The notes under the pieces are model-generated. The model was not told the origin of the DNA and did not search any database. It worked only from the letters and a program-made list of their open reading frames with translations. A stretch of DNA of 63,600 nt from CAYORM01 sp964406375 (GTDB lineage: Bacteria > Pseudomonadota > Alphaproteobacteria > DSM-16000 > Inquilinaceae): positions 1 to 63,600 of the forward strand of contig CAYORM010000012.1 of assembly GCA_964406375.1 (NCBI GenBank). The letters are read 5' to 3'. The stretch's first letter is position 1. Each line of letters begins with the position of its first letter. A program made the translations under genes and the position numbers. Of the stretch, positions 49,487 through 58,105 are shown piece by piece.

Positions 49487-51148
49487 ATGATGGATGTGCA
49501 GGAACGGCAGGCCGCCGTCCCCGAATGGAAGTATCAGCGCCAGTTCGACTACAGCCAGGGCCTCCGGTCACCCCGGCGCCGCGTTCCCGACGTGCATCGC
49601 GGCGAGCCCGTCCTGCTGACCGACGAGCAGATGCGCCAGTTCCTTGCCAACGGCTATCTCCTGCTCGGCACGACGCTGCCCGAGTCCTTCCATCAGGCGC
49701 TGTTCGACCGGTTCGTTGAGATCATCGGCGAGGACAACGACCAGAATCCGGGCAACAACATCCTGCCCATGCTTCCGGAGATCAACGAGATCTTCGAGGA
49801 TCGCTACGTCAAGGGCGCGCTGATCAGCGTGCTCGGCGAGAACTACATGATGCATCCGCATCGTGTCGTGCACGACAACCCGCCCGGCAGTCCGATTCAG
49901 GTTTTTCACCACGACAGCTACTGGGGCTACAAGAGGAAGGTGCACAATCATCACCCGTACTGGGCGATGATCATGTACTACCCGCAGAAGATCTATCCGG
50001 AGATCGGCCCGACCGGTGTCGTCCCGGGCAGCCAGTGCATCGCCCAGCGGCTCGACAACATCGACCAGATCGAGATCCCGGCGAGTGGACCGGCAGGCAC
50101 CTGCATGCTGATCCATTACGATATCTGGCATCGCAAGATGAAGAACCTTACGAACTCGAAGCGCTTCATGCTGAAGTTCGAGTTCATGCGGATGGAGCCG
50201 CCGCGCGGCCCGTCCTGGGATCATCGCGACGATGGCTGGCAGGATCCGGCGGCGCTGCCGCATTACCGGATGGATCCGGTGTGGCGGGAACACTGGGCCT
50301 GGGCGCGCGGCCGCCAGGGCGAGGGGCGTCCGGCGAAGGCGGCCGATGCGGCGCTGGACGATGCAATCGCCCGGCTCAATGCGCTCAGCGCCGATGAGCG
50401 GCGCGACGCGGCTTCGGCGATCGCGGCCTATGGCGCCGGGGCCGTCAGTGCCATCCCCGCCCTCGTCGCCCGACTGGGGGATGAGTCCGAGCCGGTCGGC
50501 CTGAATGCGGCCTATGCGCTCGCCGGTATGGGCGAGGCGGCGGTGCCCGCCCTCATCGAGGCGATGCTCTCGAATGACGGCGAGAGCGTCGACGACGCCC
50601 GTGTCTTCATCGATGAGGGGCAGCACAGCGAGGTCGAGATGGTGGCGCGCAACGCGGCCCACGGTCTCGTCGCGGTCGGCCCGGCCGCGCTGAAGGCGCT
50701 GATCGGCGCCTGGCCCAAGGCGGGGCCGCGGGTGCGCAAATACATCGTCTTCGCTCTCGGCGAGATCCGCGGCGATGACGAGGCGGTGCTGTCCACCCTC
50801 GTGCAGGGGACACGTGACGAGGACGTGTATGTCAGGATCAACGCGGCCGAGGCGCTTGGCCTGAAGCAGCCCACCGCCGAGACGGTCGAGGCGCTGTCCC
50901 GCGCGCTCGAGGACGAAGATGACGAGGTCCGCTTCAACGCGGCGTTCGCGCTGACCCGTCTCGGCGCCGGCGCGGCCGGGGCGACCGACGCGCTGATCCA
51001 CGCGCTCAATGACGGCAATCGGTACGTCGTCGGCTATGCCGTGGAAGCGTTGCGCCGGATCGGCACTCCGGAGGCGATGGCGGCGCTGATGCCGTTCCTC
51101 GTCACCGCGCGCTGGTGCCCGGTTACCACCAACAAGAATCTGTTCTGA
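49487..51148 (+). CDS. Phytanoyl-CoA dioxygenase family protein fused to HEAT repeats
   Basis: A 553-residue fusion. Residues about 40-270 form a PhyH-type Fe(II)/2-oxoglutarate dioxygenase: His141-x-Asp143 (FHHDSYWG), distal His215 (YDIWHRKM) and Arg226 (NSKRFMLKF), which would bind the 2-oxoglutarate carboxylate. Residues about 295-540 form five or six HEAT/PBS-lyase-like helical repeats (for example VRINAAEALG, VRFNAAFALTRLG, VVGYAVEALRRIG). No signal peptide. ATG 49487 or 49490 follows GGGAGGA; the frame from 49376 reads through operators. It would hydroxylate an unknown substrate, with the repeats as a docking surface. First gene before an importer, under four LacI operators. Confidence 0.9.
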   Translation: MMDVQERQAAVPEWKYQRQFDYSQGLRSPRRRVPDVHRGEPVLLTDEQMRQFLANGYLLLGTTLPESFHQALFDRFVEIIGEDNDQNPGNNILPMLPEINEIFEDRYVKGALISVLGENYMMHPHRVVHDNPPGSPIQVFHHDSYWGYKRKVHNHHPYWAMIMYYPQKIYPEIGPTGVVPGSQCIAQRLDNIDQIEIPASGPAGTCMLIHYDIWHRKMKNLTNSKRFMLKFEFMRMEPPRGPSWDHRDDGWQDPAALPHYRMDPVWREHWAWARGRQGEGRPAKAADAALDDAIARLNALSADERRDAASAIAAYGAGAVSAIPALVARLGDESEPVGLNAAYALAGMGEAAVPALIEAMLSNDGESVDDARVFIDEGQHSEVEMVARNAAHGLVAVGPAALKALIGAWPKAGPRVRKYIVFALGEIRGDDEAVLSTLVQGTRDEDVYVRINAAEALGLKQPTAETVEALSRALEDEDDEVRFNAAFALTRLGAGAAGATDALIHALNDGNRYVVGYAVEALRRIGTPEAMAALMPFLVTARWCPVTTNKNLF

Positions 51149-51155
51149 CCATCGG

Positions 51156-51176
51156 GGCCCGGCCCGTCGCCGGGCC
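51156..51176 (+). terminator. GC hairpin after the dioxygenase-HEAT gene
   Basis: GGCCCGGC at 51156-51163 pairs with GCCGGGCC at 51169-51176 around a five-base loop, eight bases after the stop. No T-run follows, so termination may be partial, separating expression of the dioxygenase from the importer. A further GC-rich repeat follows at about 51185-51220. Confidence 0.4.
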
Positions 51177-51250
51177 GACGCTCTGCGCCCGGCGGCCGAA
51201 ACAGGCCGTCGGGCCCATCTTCCGCAGAACGAAGAGTGAGGGAGGGATCG

Positions 51251-52756
51251 ATGACCCACAGGATCATGCGTGGCGCGGTGGGAGCGGCGCTCACCGCCGG
51301 CGCCGCGACCGCCCTGGCACTGGCCGCGGGCCAGGCCGGTGCACAGGAGGCGCAGCGCTTCGACGGCGTGACGATCAACGTCCTGACATTCACCGGCCCG
51401 GTCATCGCCGAGCCGCTGCAGCGTCGCGCGCCGGAATTCGAGGCGCTGACCGGCGCTGACGTGAACATCATCACCGTTCCCTTCGCCGATCTCTACACGA
51501 AGATCCTTACCGATCTCTCGACCGGCACCAATTCGATCGACGCTGCGGTGTTCGCGCCGCAATGGATGGTCGACTTCGCCGCTCCCGGCTTCCTCGAGCC
51601 GCTCGACGAGCGCATCGCCGCCGATCCGGCGATCGAGTGGGAGGAGATCGCGCCGTTCTTCCGGGACTTCTCCTCGGCCTATGGCGGCAAGATCTACACG
51701 ATCCCGCTCGATGGCGACCTGCTGCAGGCCTATTACCGCGTCGACCTGCTCGAGGCGGCGGGCCTCGAGCCGCCGCGGACCTGGGACGAGTATCTCGCGG
51801 TGGCCGAGCACTTCCACGGCCAGGATCTCAATGGTGACGGGTCGGCCGATTACGGCTCCTGCATCACCATGAAGCGCAACGCCCAGTCCTACTGGATGAT
51901 CCACAATGTCGCGGCGCCCTTCCTGCAGTCGCAGGGCACCGATCAGGGCGTGTTCTTCTCGCTCGACGACATGTCGCCGCTCGTCAACAACGCGGCCATG
52001 AGGCGGGCGATGGAGATCTATCTCGAGCTGATTCGCCTCGGCCCGCCCGAGCAGCTCAACAACGACATCGGCGACACGCGCGCCCTGTTCATGAGCGGCC
52101 GCTGCGCGATGACGGTCGATTGGGGCGACACCGGTGCGCTTGCGATCGATCCCGACTTCTCGCAGGTCATCGATTTGGTCGGCGCGATGATCACCCCGGG
52201 CTCGACCGAGGTGCTCGACCGCGAGACGGGTGAGCTCGTCCCTTGTGATGACGAGATCTGCCCCTATGCGATCGACGGCGTGAACCACGCGCCCTTCTCG
52301 GCCTTCGGCGGCTGGTCCGGGGCGATCAACACCGCCTCGCCCGAGGATCGCAAGGCCGCGGCCTTCGCGTTCCTGTCCTACATGACCCAGCCGGCGCAGT
52401 CGAATGTCGACGTCACCCGCGGCGAGACGGGCTTCAATCCCTATCGGATGTCGCAGCTCAATGACACGACGCTGTGGGTCGAGGCCGGCATGTCGCAGGC
52501 CTTCGCCGAAAGCTATCTCGGTGCGATCCAGCAGGCGCTCAACAGCCCGAACGTCGTGCTCGACCTTCGTGTGCCCTTCAACCAGCGCTATCAGCAGGTC
52601 ATCCTCGACACGGTGATTCACCGGATGGCGTCGGGCGAGATCGACATTGACGAGGCGATGGAGCAGCTCGAGGAGGGCTGGGAGGAGATCACCGACGAGA
52701 TCGGGCGCGACGAGCAGCTCGAGGCCTACAAGGCGACGCTCGGCGCGTCGGAGTGA
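51251..52756 (+). CDS. Sugar ABC transporter substrate-binding protein (SBP family 1)
   Basis: A 501-residue binding protein with a signal peptide of about 32 residues (THRIMRGAVGAALTAGAATA, cleavage after G-A-Q-region). The mature part has VLTFTGPVIAEPLQRRAPEFEALTGADV and DAAVFAPQWMVDFAAPGFLEPL, as in CUT1 carbohydrate-binding proteins. The start at 51251 follows GGGAGGG, which itself overlaps an earlier GTG at 51236. It is larger than usual (about 420). Ligand unknown. It lies 102 bases after the dioxygenase gene and 15 before the permease. Confidence 0.92.
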   Translation: MTHRIMRGAVGAALTAGAATALALAAGQAGAQEAQRFDGVTINVLTFTGPVIAEPLQRRAPEFEALTGADVNIITVPFADLYTKILTDLSTGTNSIDAAVFAPQWMVDFAAPGFLEPLDERIAADPAIEWEEIAPFFRDFSSAYGGKIYTIPLDGDLLQAYYRVDLLEAAGLEPPRTWDEYLAVAEHFHGQDLNGDGSADYGSCITMKRNAQSYWMIHNVAAPFLQSQGTDQGVFFSLDDMSPLVNNAAMRRAMEIYLELIRLGPPEQLNNDIGDTRALFMSGRCAMTVDWGDTGALAIDPDFSQVIDLVGAMITPGSTEVLDRETGELVPCDDEICPYAIDGVNHAPFSAFGGWSGAINTASPEDRKAAAFAFLSYMTQPAQSNVDVTRGETGFNPYRMSQLNDTTLWVEAGMSQAFAESYLGAIQQALNSPNVVLDLRVPFNQRYQQVILDTVIHRMASGEIDIDEAMEQLEEGWEEITDEIGRDEQLEAYKATLGASE

Positions 52757-52771
52757 CGGGGAGCCTCTAGC

Positions 52772-53995
52772 GTGAGCGTGAACGCCACGACCGCCGCTTC
52801 CGAAGGGGGCCGCGGCGACGCGGTGCCGGCCGGCGCGGCGGACGCGGCGATCGGCGGAGTCGTCCGGGGGAGGCGCCAAGCGGCGCGTCCCCCGAGGGCG
52901 GGATGGGCCGGGCTCTTCTTGATGCCCGGCCTCATTCTGATCCTCTTCGTATCGATCTTCCCGCTGGTCGCGTCGCTCTACATGTCGATCTCGCGGCTGG
53001 CGATGACGCCGGACGGTTTCACCTTTCGCGAGGTCGGCTGGGTCAATTTCCGCAAGCTGCTCTCGGGCAGCCAGCAGGACCGTTTCCTCGGTCCGGTCGA
53101 CGCCTTGCCGCTGGATGTCTGGATCGTCGGCGCGCTGCTGCTGGCGGGGATCGCGGTGCTGTTGGTCCGGCCGGTTAGGGTGCTGGAGGCGGGTCGGCTG
53201 AGAGCGGCACTGCCGCGGCTCTTCGCCGCCTTCGTCGCTGCCGCGGTGGTCACGCTGCTCTATGCCAATCTGCGTGCCGGCGGTTATGGCGCCGTCGGCG
53301 TGACGCTGATCTACGTGCTGTTCGGCGTCGCCCTGCAATACCTCATCGGCCTCGGCCTTGCCGCCATCTGCTACGAGCGGCTGCCGGGCACGCGCTTCTT
53401 CCGCGCCCTGTTCTTCATCCCGCTGATGATCACCCCGGTCGGCATCGCCTACGTGACCCGCATGCTGGCCGACACCCAGCGCGGCCCCTTCGCCGAGATG
53501 TGGTCCTGGCTGGGGCTGGCCGAGTTCGCTTGGTCAACCGACCCGGCCGCGGCACGGCTCGCCGTCATCCTGGGCGACACCTGGCAGTGGGTGCCCTTCA
53601 TGTTCATCCTGCTGACCGCCTCGATGGAGGGGCTGTCGACGGAGACGCGCGAAGCGGCGCAGATCGACGGCGCTAATCGCTGGCAGATCTTCCGCTACAT
53701 CACTCTGCCGCAGCTCGTCCCCGTCTCGGTCACGCTGATCCTCATCCGCATGATCGAGGCCTACAAGATCATCGACCTGCCGAACGTGCTGACCAATGGC
53801 GGACCGGGCACGGCCACCGAAAGTCTCGCCCTTTACAGCTACATCACCTGGCGGACGCTCGATCTCGGCGGCTCGGCGGCGATCGCCTATCTGATGCTGG
53901 TCCTCGTCGTCGTGACGACGCTGGCGCTGATCTTCGGATCGCGGCCGGTCACCGGCGCCCGGCGGCGACCGGTGCCGCAGGAGGCCCCGCGATGA
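52772..53995 (+). CDS. Sugar ABC transporter permease (MalF type) with extra hydrophobic insertion
   Basis: A 407-residue permease starting at GTG 52772. The N-terminal span (about 45-70) and the C-terminal half with EAA loop (REAAQIDGANRWQIFRYITLPQL) are typical. Between them, residues about 108-172 are an insertion with two extra hydrophobic segments (DVWIVGALLLAGIAVLLV and RLFAAFVAAAVVTLLY) not found in standard members of about 300 residues. The reading frame is continuous and codon usage normal, so it is not a frameshift. ATGA overlap with the next permease. Confidence 0.92.
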   Translation: MSVNATTAASEGGRGDAVPAGAADAAIGGVVRGRRQAARPPRAGWAGLFLMPGLILILFVSIFPLVASLYMSISRLAMTPDGFTFREVGWVNFRKLLSGSQQDRFLGPVDALPLDVWIVGALLLAGIAVLLVRPVRVLEAGRLRAALPRLFAAFVAAAVVTLLYANLRAGGYGAVGVTLIYVLFGVALQYLIGLGLAAICYERLPGTRFFRALFFIPLMITPVGIAYVTRMLADTQRGPFAEMWSWLGLAEFAWSTDPAAARLAVILGDTWQWVPFMFILLTASMEGLSTETREAAQIDGANRWQIFRYITLPQLVPVSVTLILIRMIEAYKIIDLPNVLTNGGPGTATESLALYSYITWRTLDLGGSAAIAYLMLVLVVVTTLALIFGSRPVTGARRRPVPQEAPR

Positions 53996-55017
53996 ACACC
54001 TCCCTGGCACGCCGGCGGGCGGGGCGCCGCAAGGTCGCCAATCTGGCGATGTATGCGGTGCTCGCCTTCTGGTCCTTCGTGGTGCTGTTCCCGATCTACT
54101 GGATCATCATCACCTCGTTGAAGACACCCATCGACGTGTCGGCCGGCCCGGTCTTCCTGCCCTGGGTCGATTTCCAGCCGACGCTGGACGCCTGGCGGCA
54201 GATCGTGGTCGACCAGTGGCGCGACACGGTCCGCCCCTTCACCAATTCCATCATCGTGGCACTGGTGAGCGGCATCGCCGCGACCCTCATCGGTACGATG
54301 GCGGGCTATGCCCTCAACCGGGCTCAGGTCGCGCTCTCGGTGGCGCCGGTGCTCGGCCTCGTGGGAGGCGCGGTCTTTGCCTGGCTCGGCGAGAAGTATG
54401 TAGGCGAGGACGCGGCGACGGTCTGGGCCTGCGGCATCGCCGGCGGCCTTCTCGTCTTCGCGATCTTCCGCTTCCTCGTCCCGTTCCGGATGCGCAACCA
54501 GGATCTCGCGATCTGGATCATTTCACAGCGCATCCTGCCGCCCGTCGCGGTGGCGCTGCCGATCTATGTGATGTTCCAGTCGCTGGGGATCCTCGACACC
54601 CTGGGGTCGCTGATCATCCTCTATACCGCCGTCAACCTGCCGATCGCGGTGTGGTTGATGAAGGATTTCACCGGCCAGGTCCCGGTGGAGCTGGAGGAAT
54701 CGGCGGTGATTGACGGGGCCAGCCGGCTGCAGATCTTCCTGCGGATCGTGCTGCCAGTGGTGCGGCCGGGGCTGGCGGCGACCTTCCTGTTCGTCGCGAT
54801 TCTCGCCTGGAACGAGTACATACTGGGCCTGATCCTCTCGACTGCCGACACCCAGACGATGCCATTGCTCGTTGCGGCACAGAACGCCACCCGCGGACCA
54901 CAATGGTGGACGATGTCCGCGCTGATCGTGGTGATGATCGCCCCGGTCTTCGCGCTGGCTCTGGTTCTCGAACGGCAGCTGCGCTCCGGTGCGCTGGCCG
55001 GTGCCGTGAAGGGCTGA
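53992..55017 (+). CDS. Sugar ABC transporter permease (MalG type) with extra hydrophobic insertion
   Basis: A 341-residue permease versus about 280 typical. TM1 and FPIYWIIITSLKTP are normal. After the ATLIGTMAGYALNRA segment, residues about 111-166 insert two extra hydrophobic stretches (SVAPVLGLVGGAVFAWLG and ATVWACGIAGGLLVFAIF). The family sequence then resumes with RNQDLAIWIISQRILPPVAVALPIY and the EAA loop (EESAVIDGASRLQIFLRIVLPVV). The partner permease carries a matching insertion. No ATPase gene follows. Confidence 0.92.
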   Translation: MNTSLARRRAGRRKVANLAMYAVLAFWSFVVLFPIYWIIITSLKTPIDVSAGPVFLPWVDFQPTLDAWRQIVVDQWRDTVRPFTNSIIVALVSGIAATLIGTMAGYALNRAQVALSVAPVLGLVGGAVFAWLGEKYVGEDAATVWACGIAGGLLVFAIFRFLVPFRMRNQDLAIWIISQRILPPVAVALPIYVMFQSLGILDTLGSLIILYTAVNLPIAVWLMKDFTGQVPVELEESAVIDGASRLQIFLRIVLPVVRPGLAATFLFVAILAWNEYILGLILSTADTQTMPLLVAAQNATRGPQWWTMSALIVVMIAPVFALALVLERQLRSGALAGAVKG

Positions 55018-55082
55018 GGCGCCGCGACGAGACAGACAGGGCGCGACGGGAGCGTCGCGCCCGTCTTTTCACTGCCGTCTCG

Positions 55083-56096
55083 TCACCGCTGCCGTGGGGC
55101 CGCGACGCTGTCGCGTACGCACAGGCGCGGCTGGAAGATGTGCCGCGTCACCGCCGGCTCGCCGCGCCGCTCGATGCGGTCGATCAGGAGGCGGATGGCA
55201 CGGCGGCCCATCTCGCGCAGCGGCTGGGCCACCGTTGTGAGGCGCGGGGTGAACGCCTCCGCCCAGGGAAAATCGTCTATCGTCATCACCGACACATCGT
55301 CGGGGCAACGCAGCTTCATCTCGGCAATGCAGCGCATCATGCCGATCGCCGTCGAATTGTTGGCGCTGAAGATCGCCGTCGGTGGCGAGGGCAGCGTCAT
55401 CAGCCGCCGCGTCGCATCGTGGCCGCCCTGGATCGTGAAATCGCCATCTGCGACCAGCGCCGGGTCGAAGGGCAGCCCCGCCGCCTGCAGCGCGTCGCGA
55501 TAGCCGGCTAGGCGCTCCTCGGCCGAGGACACGCCGGGCGGACCGCCGATCAGGCCGATGCGGCGATGTCCGAGGCCGATCGCCAACTCGAGCGCCGCCA
55601 CCGCGGCGCTGTGGTTGTCGAGCATCACGCAATCATAGGACAGGCCCGGAAAGGTGCGGTCGATCAGCACCGTCGGGATCCGGGTGCGCTGGAACTCCAT
55701 CATCGTGTCGCGGGAGGCAGCGCCGCTCACGGTGACGATCAGCCCGTCGACGCGGTGGCTCTGCATCAGCCGCAGATAAGCGCGCTCCTTCTCCACATCC
55801 TGCGCACTGTTGGCGAGGATGAGGGCATAGCCGAGCCGCTGCGCCTCGGATTCGATCACCTCCATCAGCTCGCTGAAGAAGGGGTTTGTGATGTCGGCGA
55901 CCAGCAGGCCGATCAGCTTGGTGACGCCGCGCTTGAGGCCGCGGGCCATGGCCGATGGCGTGTAGTTGAGCGTCTCTACGGCCGCGCGGATCCGCTCGAC
56001 GAGTTCTGGACTGACATTGGCCGAGCCGTTCAGTGCGGCGGAAACGGTCGAAATGGACACGCCGGCAAGTTTCGCCACGTCCTTGATGGTCGCCAT
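55083..56096 (-). CDS. LacI family transcriptional regulator
   Basis: A 337-residue LacI/GalR repressor. The HTH is at residues 3-24 (TIKDVAKLAGVSISTVSAAL), followed by the hinge TPSAMARGLKRG and a periplasmic-binding-protein-like effector domain (IGLLVADITNPFFSEL, GLIVTVSGAA, IGLIGGPPG). Convergent with the importer genes. GAAACGTTTC-like operators upstream of the dioxygenase gene and a similar site before its own start make it the probable regulator of that unit. Confidence 0.95.
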   Translation of the reverse strand: MATIKDVAKLAGVSISTVSAALNGSANVSPELVERIRAAVETLNYTPSAMARGLKRGVTKLIGLLVADITNPFFSELMEVIESEAQRLGYALILANSAQDVEKERAYLRLMQSHRVDGLIVTVSGAASRDTMMEFQRTRIPTVLIDRTFPGLSYDCVMLDNHSAAVAALELAIGLGHRRIGLIGGPPGVSSAEERLAGYRDALQAAGLPFDPALVADGDFTIQGGHDATRRLMTLPSPPTAIFSANNSTAIGMMRCIAEMKLRCPDDVSVMTIDDFPWAEAFTPRLTTVAQPLREMGRRAIRLLIDRIERRGEPAVTRHIFQPRLCVRDSVAAPRQR

Positions 56097-56159
56097 GACG
56101 TCTCATCTGATAACCGCGCCAGACCGGTCAACGGGCGCGTCTGCCGCCCATCTTTGCTC

Positions 56160-56171
56160 CGAAACGATTCG
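56160..56171. promoter_or_regulatory. LacI-family operator upstream of lacI-like gene
   Basis: CGAAACGATTCG (56160-56171) differs at one position from the palindrome found four times before the dioxygenase gene. It lies 63 bases upstream of the LacI start and just past the LysR stop, consistent with autoregulation. Confidence 0.55.
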
Positions 56172-56174
56172 TAT

Positions 56175-57083
56175 TCAACCATCGCGGTCATTTCGCTGCG
56201 CAAGGGCGTCACGCAGCAGCGAGACGAAGAGCCGCGCGGCCTTTCCGACATCCTCACGTCGGGCGAGATGGAAGGGCGCCTCATATCCGAGCAGATCGGG
56301 ACGCAGCGCACGCAGCCGCCCTTCCGTCACGAAGGGCCTAGCGTAATGCTCGGGCAGATAGCCGAGATAGGTGCCGGACAGGATCAGGCGCGCCTCCGCC
56401 TCCATGTCATTGACCGTCGCCGTCGGGGCCGCCGCTAGGGGCTTGAGGTCACGGGCGCCCCAGTAGCCCCGCGAGACGATCCGATGCGATCGGATCACGT
56501 CGAGATCGATCGCTGCCTCCGGCAAGGTGAACAGCGGGTGGCCGCGGCCGCAATAGAAGGCGTGGCGCTCGACATGCAGCGGCAGATAGGTGAGGCCGAG
56601 GGTGATGCGCGGGAAGCTGCCGATGGCTAGATCGATCGTGCCGCCCGCGACGTCCCGCAAGAGCTCGTTGGGCGGTCGCGTGACCAGTGTCAGCGACACG
56701 CCCGGCGCGGCGCGGGTGAAGGCCGCGATCACCGCGTCGAGGGGCAGGTTGGGATCGCTGATCGTGTTGTCGACAAGGCCGAGGGTGAGGGTGCCGGACA
56801 GGCGCTGGCGCATCGCCGCCATCCGCCGCTCGAACTGGTCGATGGCACCGAACAACCGTCGGGCCTCCTGATAGACGAGCTCACCATCGGCGGTCAGGGC
56901 GAAGCCCGCCCGGCCGCGACGGCAAAGGGTGGTCCCGAGCCTCGCCTCGAGGGCGGCGACGGCGCTGCTGATGCTCGACAAGCCGAGATGCAGCTCGGCC
57001 TGGGCCGCAGACAGGCCACCGGCATCGACCACCGCCATGAAGATCGACAGCAGCTTGAGGTCGGCATTCTCAACCGGGCGCAT
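56175..57083 (-). CDS. LysR family transcriptional regulator
   Basis: Predicted 302 residues from ATG 57083 (or 304 from ATG 57089). Winged HTH at about 5-65 (LSAAQAELHLGLSSISSAVAALEARLG), then a LysR substrate-binding domain (LTLGLVDNTISDPNLPLDAVI). I prefer 57083 because a perfect inverted repeat overlaps the 57089 codon. Divergent from the deiminase-like gene and PotDBCA-like importer, so probably their activator. Confidence 0.92.
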   Translation of the reverse strand: MRPVENADLKLLSIFMAVVDAGGLSAAQAELHLGLSSISSAVAALEARLGTTLCRRGRAGFALTADGELVYQEARRLFGAIDQFERRMAAMRQRLSGTLTLGLVDNTISDPNLPLDAVIAAFTRAAPGVSLTLVTRPPNELLRDVAGGTIDLAIGSFPRITLGLTYLPLHVERHAFYCGRGHPLFTLPEAAIDLDVIRSHRIVSRGYWGARDLKPLAAAPTATVNDMEAEARLILSGTYLGYLPEHYARPFVTEGRLRALRPDLLGYEAPFHLARREDVGKAARLFVSLLRDALAQRNDRDG

Positions 57084-57088
57084 CGGCA

Positions 57089-57114
57089 TTCACTTCGTAT
57101 TTCTCCGAAGTGAA
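57089..57114. promoter_or_regulatory. LysR-type inverted repeat operator
   Basis: TTCACTTCG (57089-57097) and CGAAGTGAA (57106-57114) are perfect 9-base inverted arms around an 8-base spacer. This fits the long dyad, T-N11-A-like sites of LysR regulators, and it lies between the divergent LysR gene and the deiminase gene. Confidence 0.65.
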
Positions 57115-57187
57115 CTCCAGGGCAGGAGCCTTCATCAAGCTGGCGTGCCGGGCGATGCTGCCCATTCGTGCTGAGGGGAGGGGCCGT

Positions 57188-58072
57188 ATGGCCGCAGAAG
57201 AGCGGGTGCCGGTGCAGCGCTGGCGTGTCGAATCCGAGACCGGCCGTCTGACGGATGTGCTGCTCTGCCGGCCGGATTTCTATGATTGGCAGCCGACCAA
57301 TGTCATTGCTCAGCGGACGCTCGCCTCGGGTCAGGGCTTCGACCGGCAGGCACTCGCGCGGCAGTATGACGAGATGATCGACGCGCTGCGCGGCGCCGGC
57401 GTCACCTGCCACTTCCTCGAGCCCGAGCCGCATCTGCCCTATCAGGTCTATACGCGCGATTCGAGCCAGGTGACGCCCTGGGGCCCGGTCGTCATGCAGA
57501 TGTTCCGGCCACAGCGGCGCGGCGAATACGCCAGCGTCATCCGATTCTACGCCGGCCATGACGGCGTACACGACTATGCGACCGACGGGACGGTTGAGGG
57601 CGGCGACATCCAGATCATCCGGCCGGGGCTGCTGATCGTCGGCCATTCCGGCGAGCGGACGAACGAGGCGGGGGCGAGGCAGTTCGCACGACGCTTCCGC
57701 GACGCCGGCTGGACGGTCCGGCTCGAGCCCTTCCCCGAGCATTTCCTCCATTTCGATGTGATGTTCGCGATGGTCGCCGACGGGCTGGCACTGGCCTGTA
57801 CCGAGGTGCTGCCGGTCGATTTCCTCGACTTCGTCCGTGCCCAGGGCATCCGGCTGCTGCCGGTCAGCTACAAGGAAGCGATGGACGGCATGGGCTGCAA
57901 CGTGCTCGCGCTCGGCGAGGGGCGGGTGATCTCGCCGCGGCACGGCGCGCGCGTCAATGCGATGCTGCGGGCCGAGGGCCTCAGTGTCCTCGACCCGGAG
58001 CTCGACATCTTCACCCGCGGCGGCGGCTCGGTGCATTGCATGACGATGCCGCTGCGCCGCGAGGGTGTCTGA
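57188..58072 (+). CDS. Arginine deiminase/dimethylarginine dimethylaminohydrolase family protein
   Basis: A 294-residue amidino-hydrolase of the guanidino-modifying superfamily. Landmarks: TRDSSQV, EGGDIQII, SGERTNEAG, HFLHFDVMF (catalytic His) and GGSVHCMTMPL, with the nucleophile Cys near residue 284. It probably hydrolyses a guanidino group of arginine, methylarginine or a related compound, releasing ammonia or an amine. GAGGGGAGGGG before ATG 57188 fixes the start. First gene of a five-gene operon with a spermidine/putrescine-type importer. Confidence 0.9.
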   Translation: MAAEERVPVQRWRVESETGRLTDVLLCRPDFYDWQPTNVIAQRTLASGQGFDRQALARQYDEMIDALRGAGVTCHFLEPEPHLPYQVYTRDSSQVTPWGPVVMQMFRPQRRGEYASVIRFYAGHDGVHDYATDGTVEGGDIQIIRPGLLIVGHSGERTNEAGARQFARRFRDAGWTVRLEPFPEHFLHFDVMFAMVADGLALACTEVLPVDFLDFVRAQGIRLLPVSYKEAMDGMGCNVLALGEGRVISPRHGARVNAMLRAEGLSVLDPELDIFTRGGGSVHCMTMPLRREGV

Positions 58073-58105
58073 GCGTCTGAGAGAACAACGAGCAGGGAGA
58101 CGGAT

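Noticed and set aside
52900..53300. Possible frameshift or fused gene inside the MalF-type permease
   Set aside because: The frame is uninterrupted, codon usage is uniform and the insertion is hydrophobic like a membrane segment, with a counterpart in the partner permease.
49568..53338. Minus-strand open frame of about 1256 codons
   Set aside because: It is antisense to the dioxygenase-HEAT, binding-protein and permease genes, has Arg/His/Asp-rich low-complexity composition, no motifs and no ribosome-binding site. A GC-rich shadow frame.
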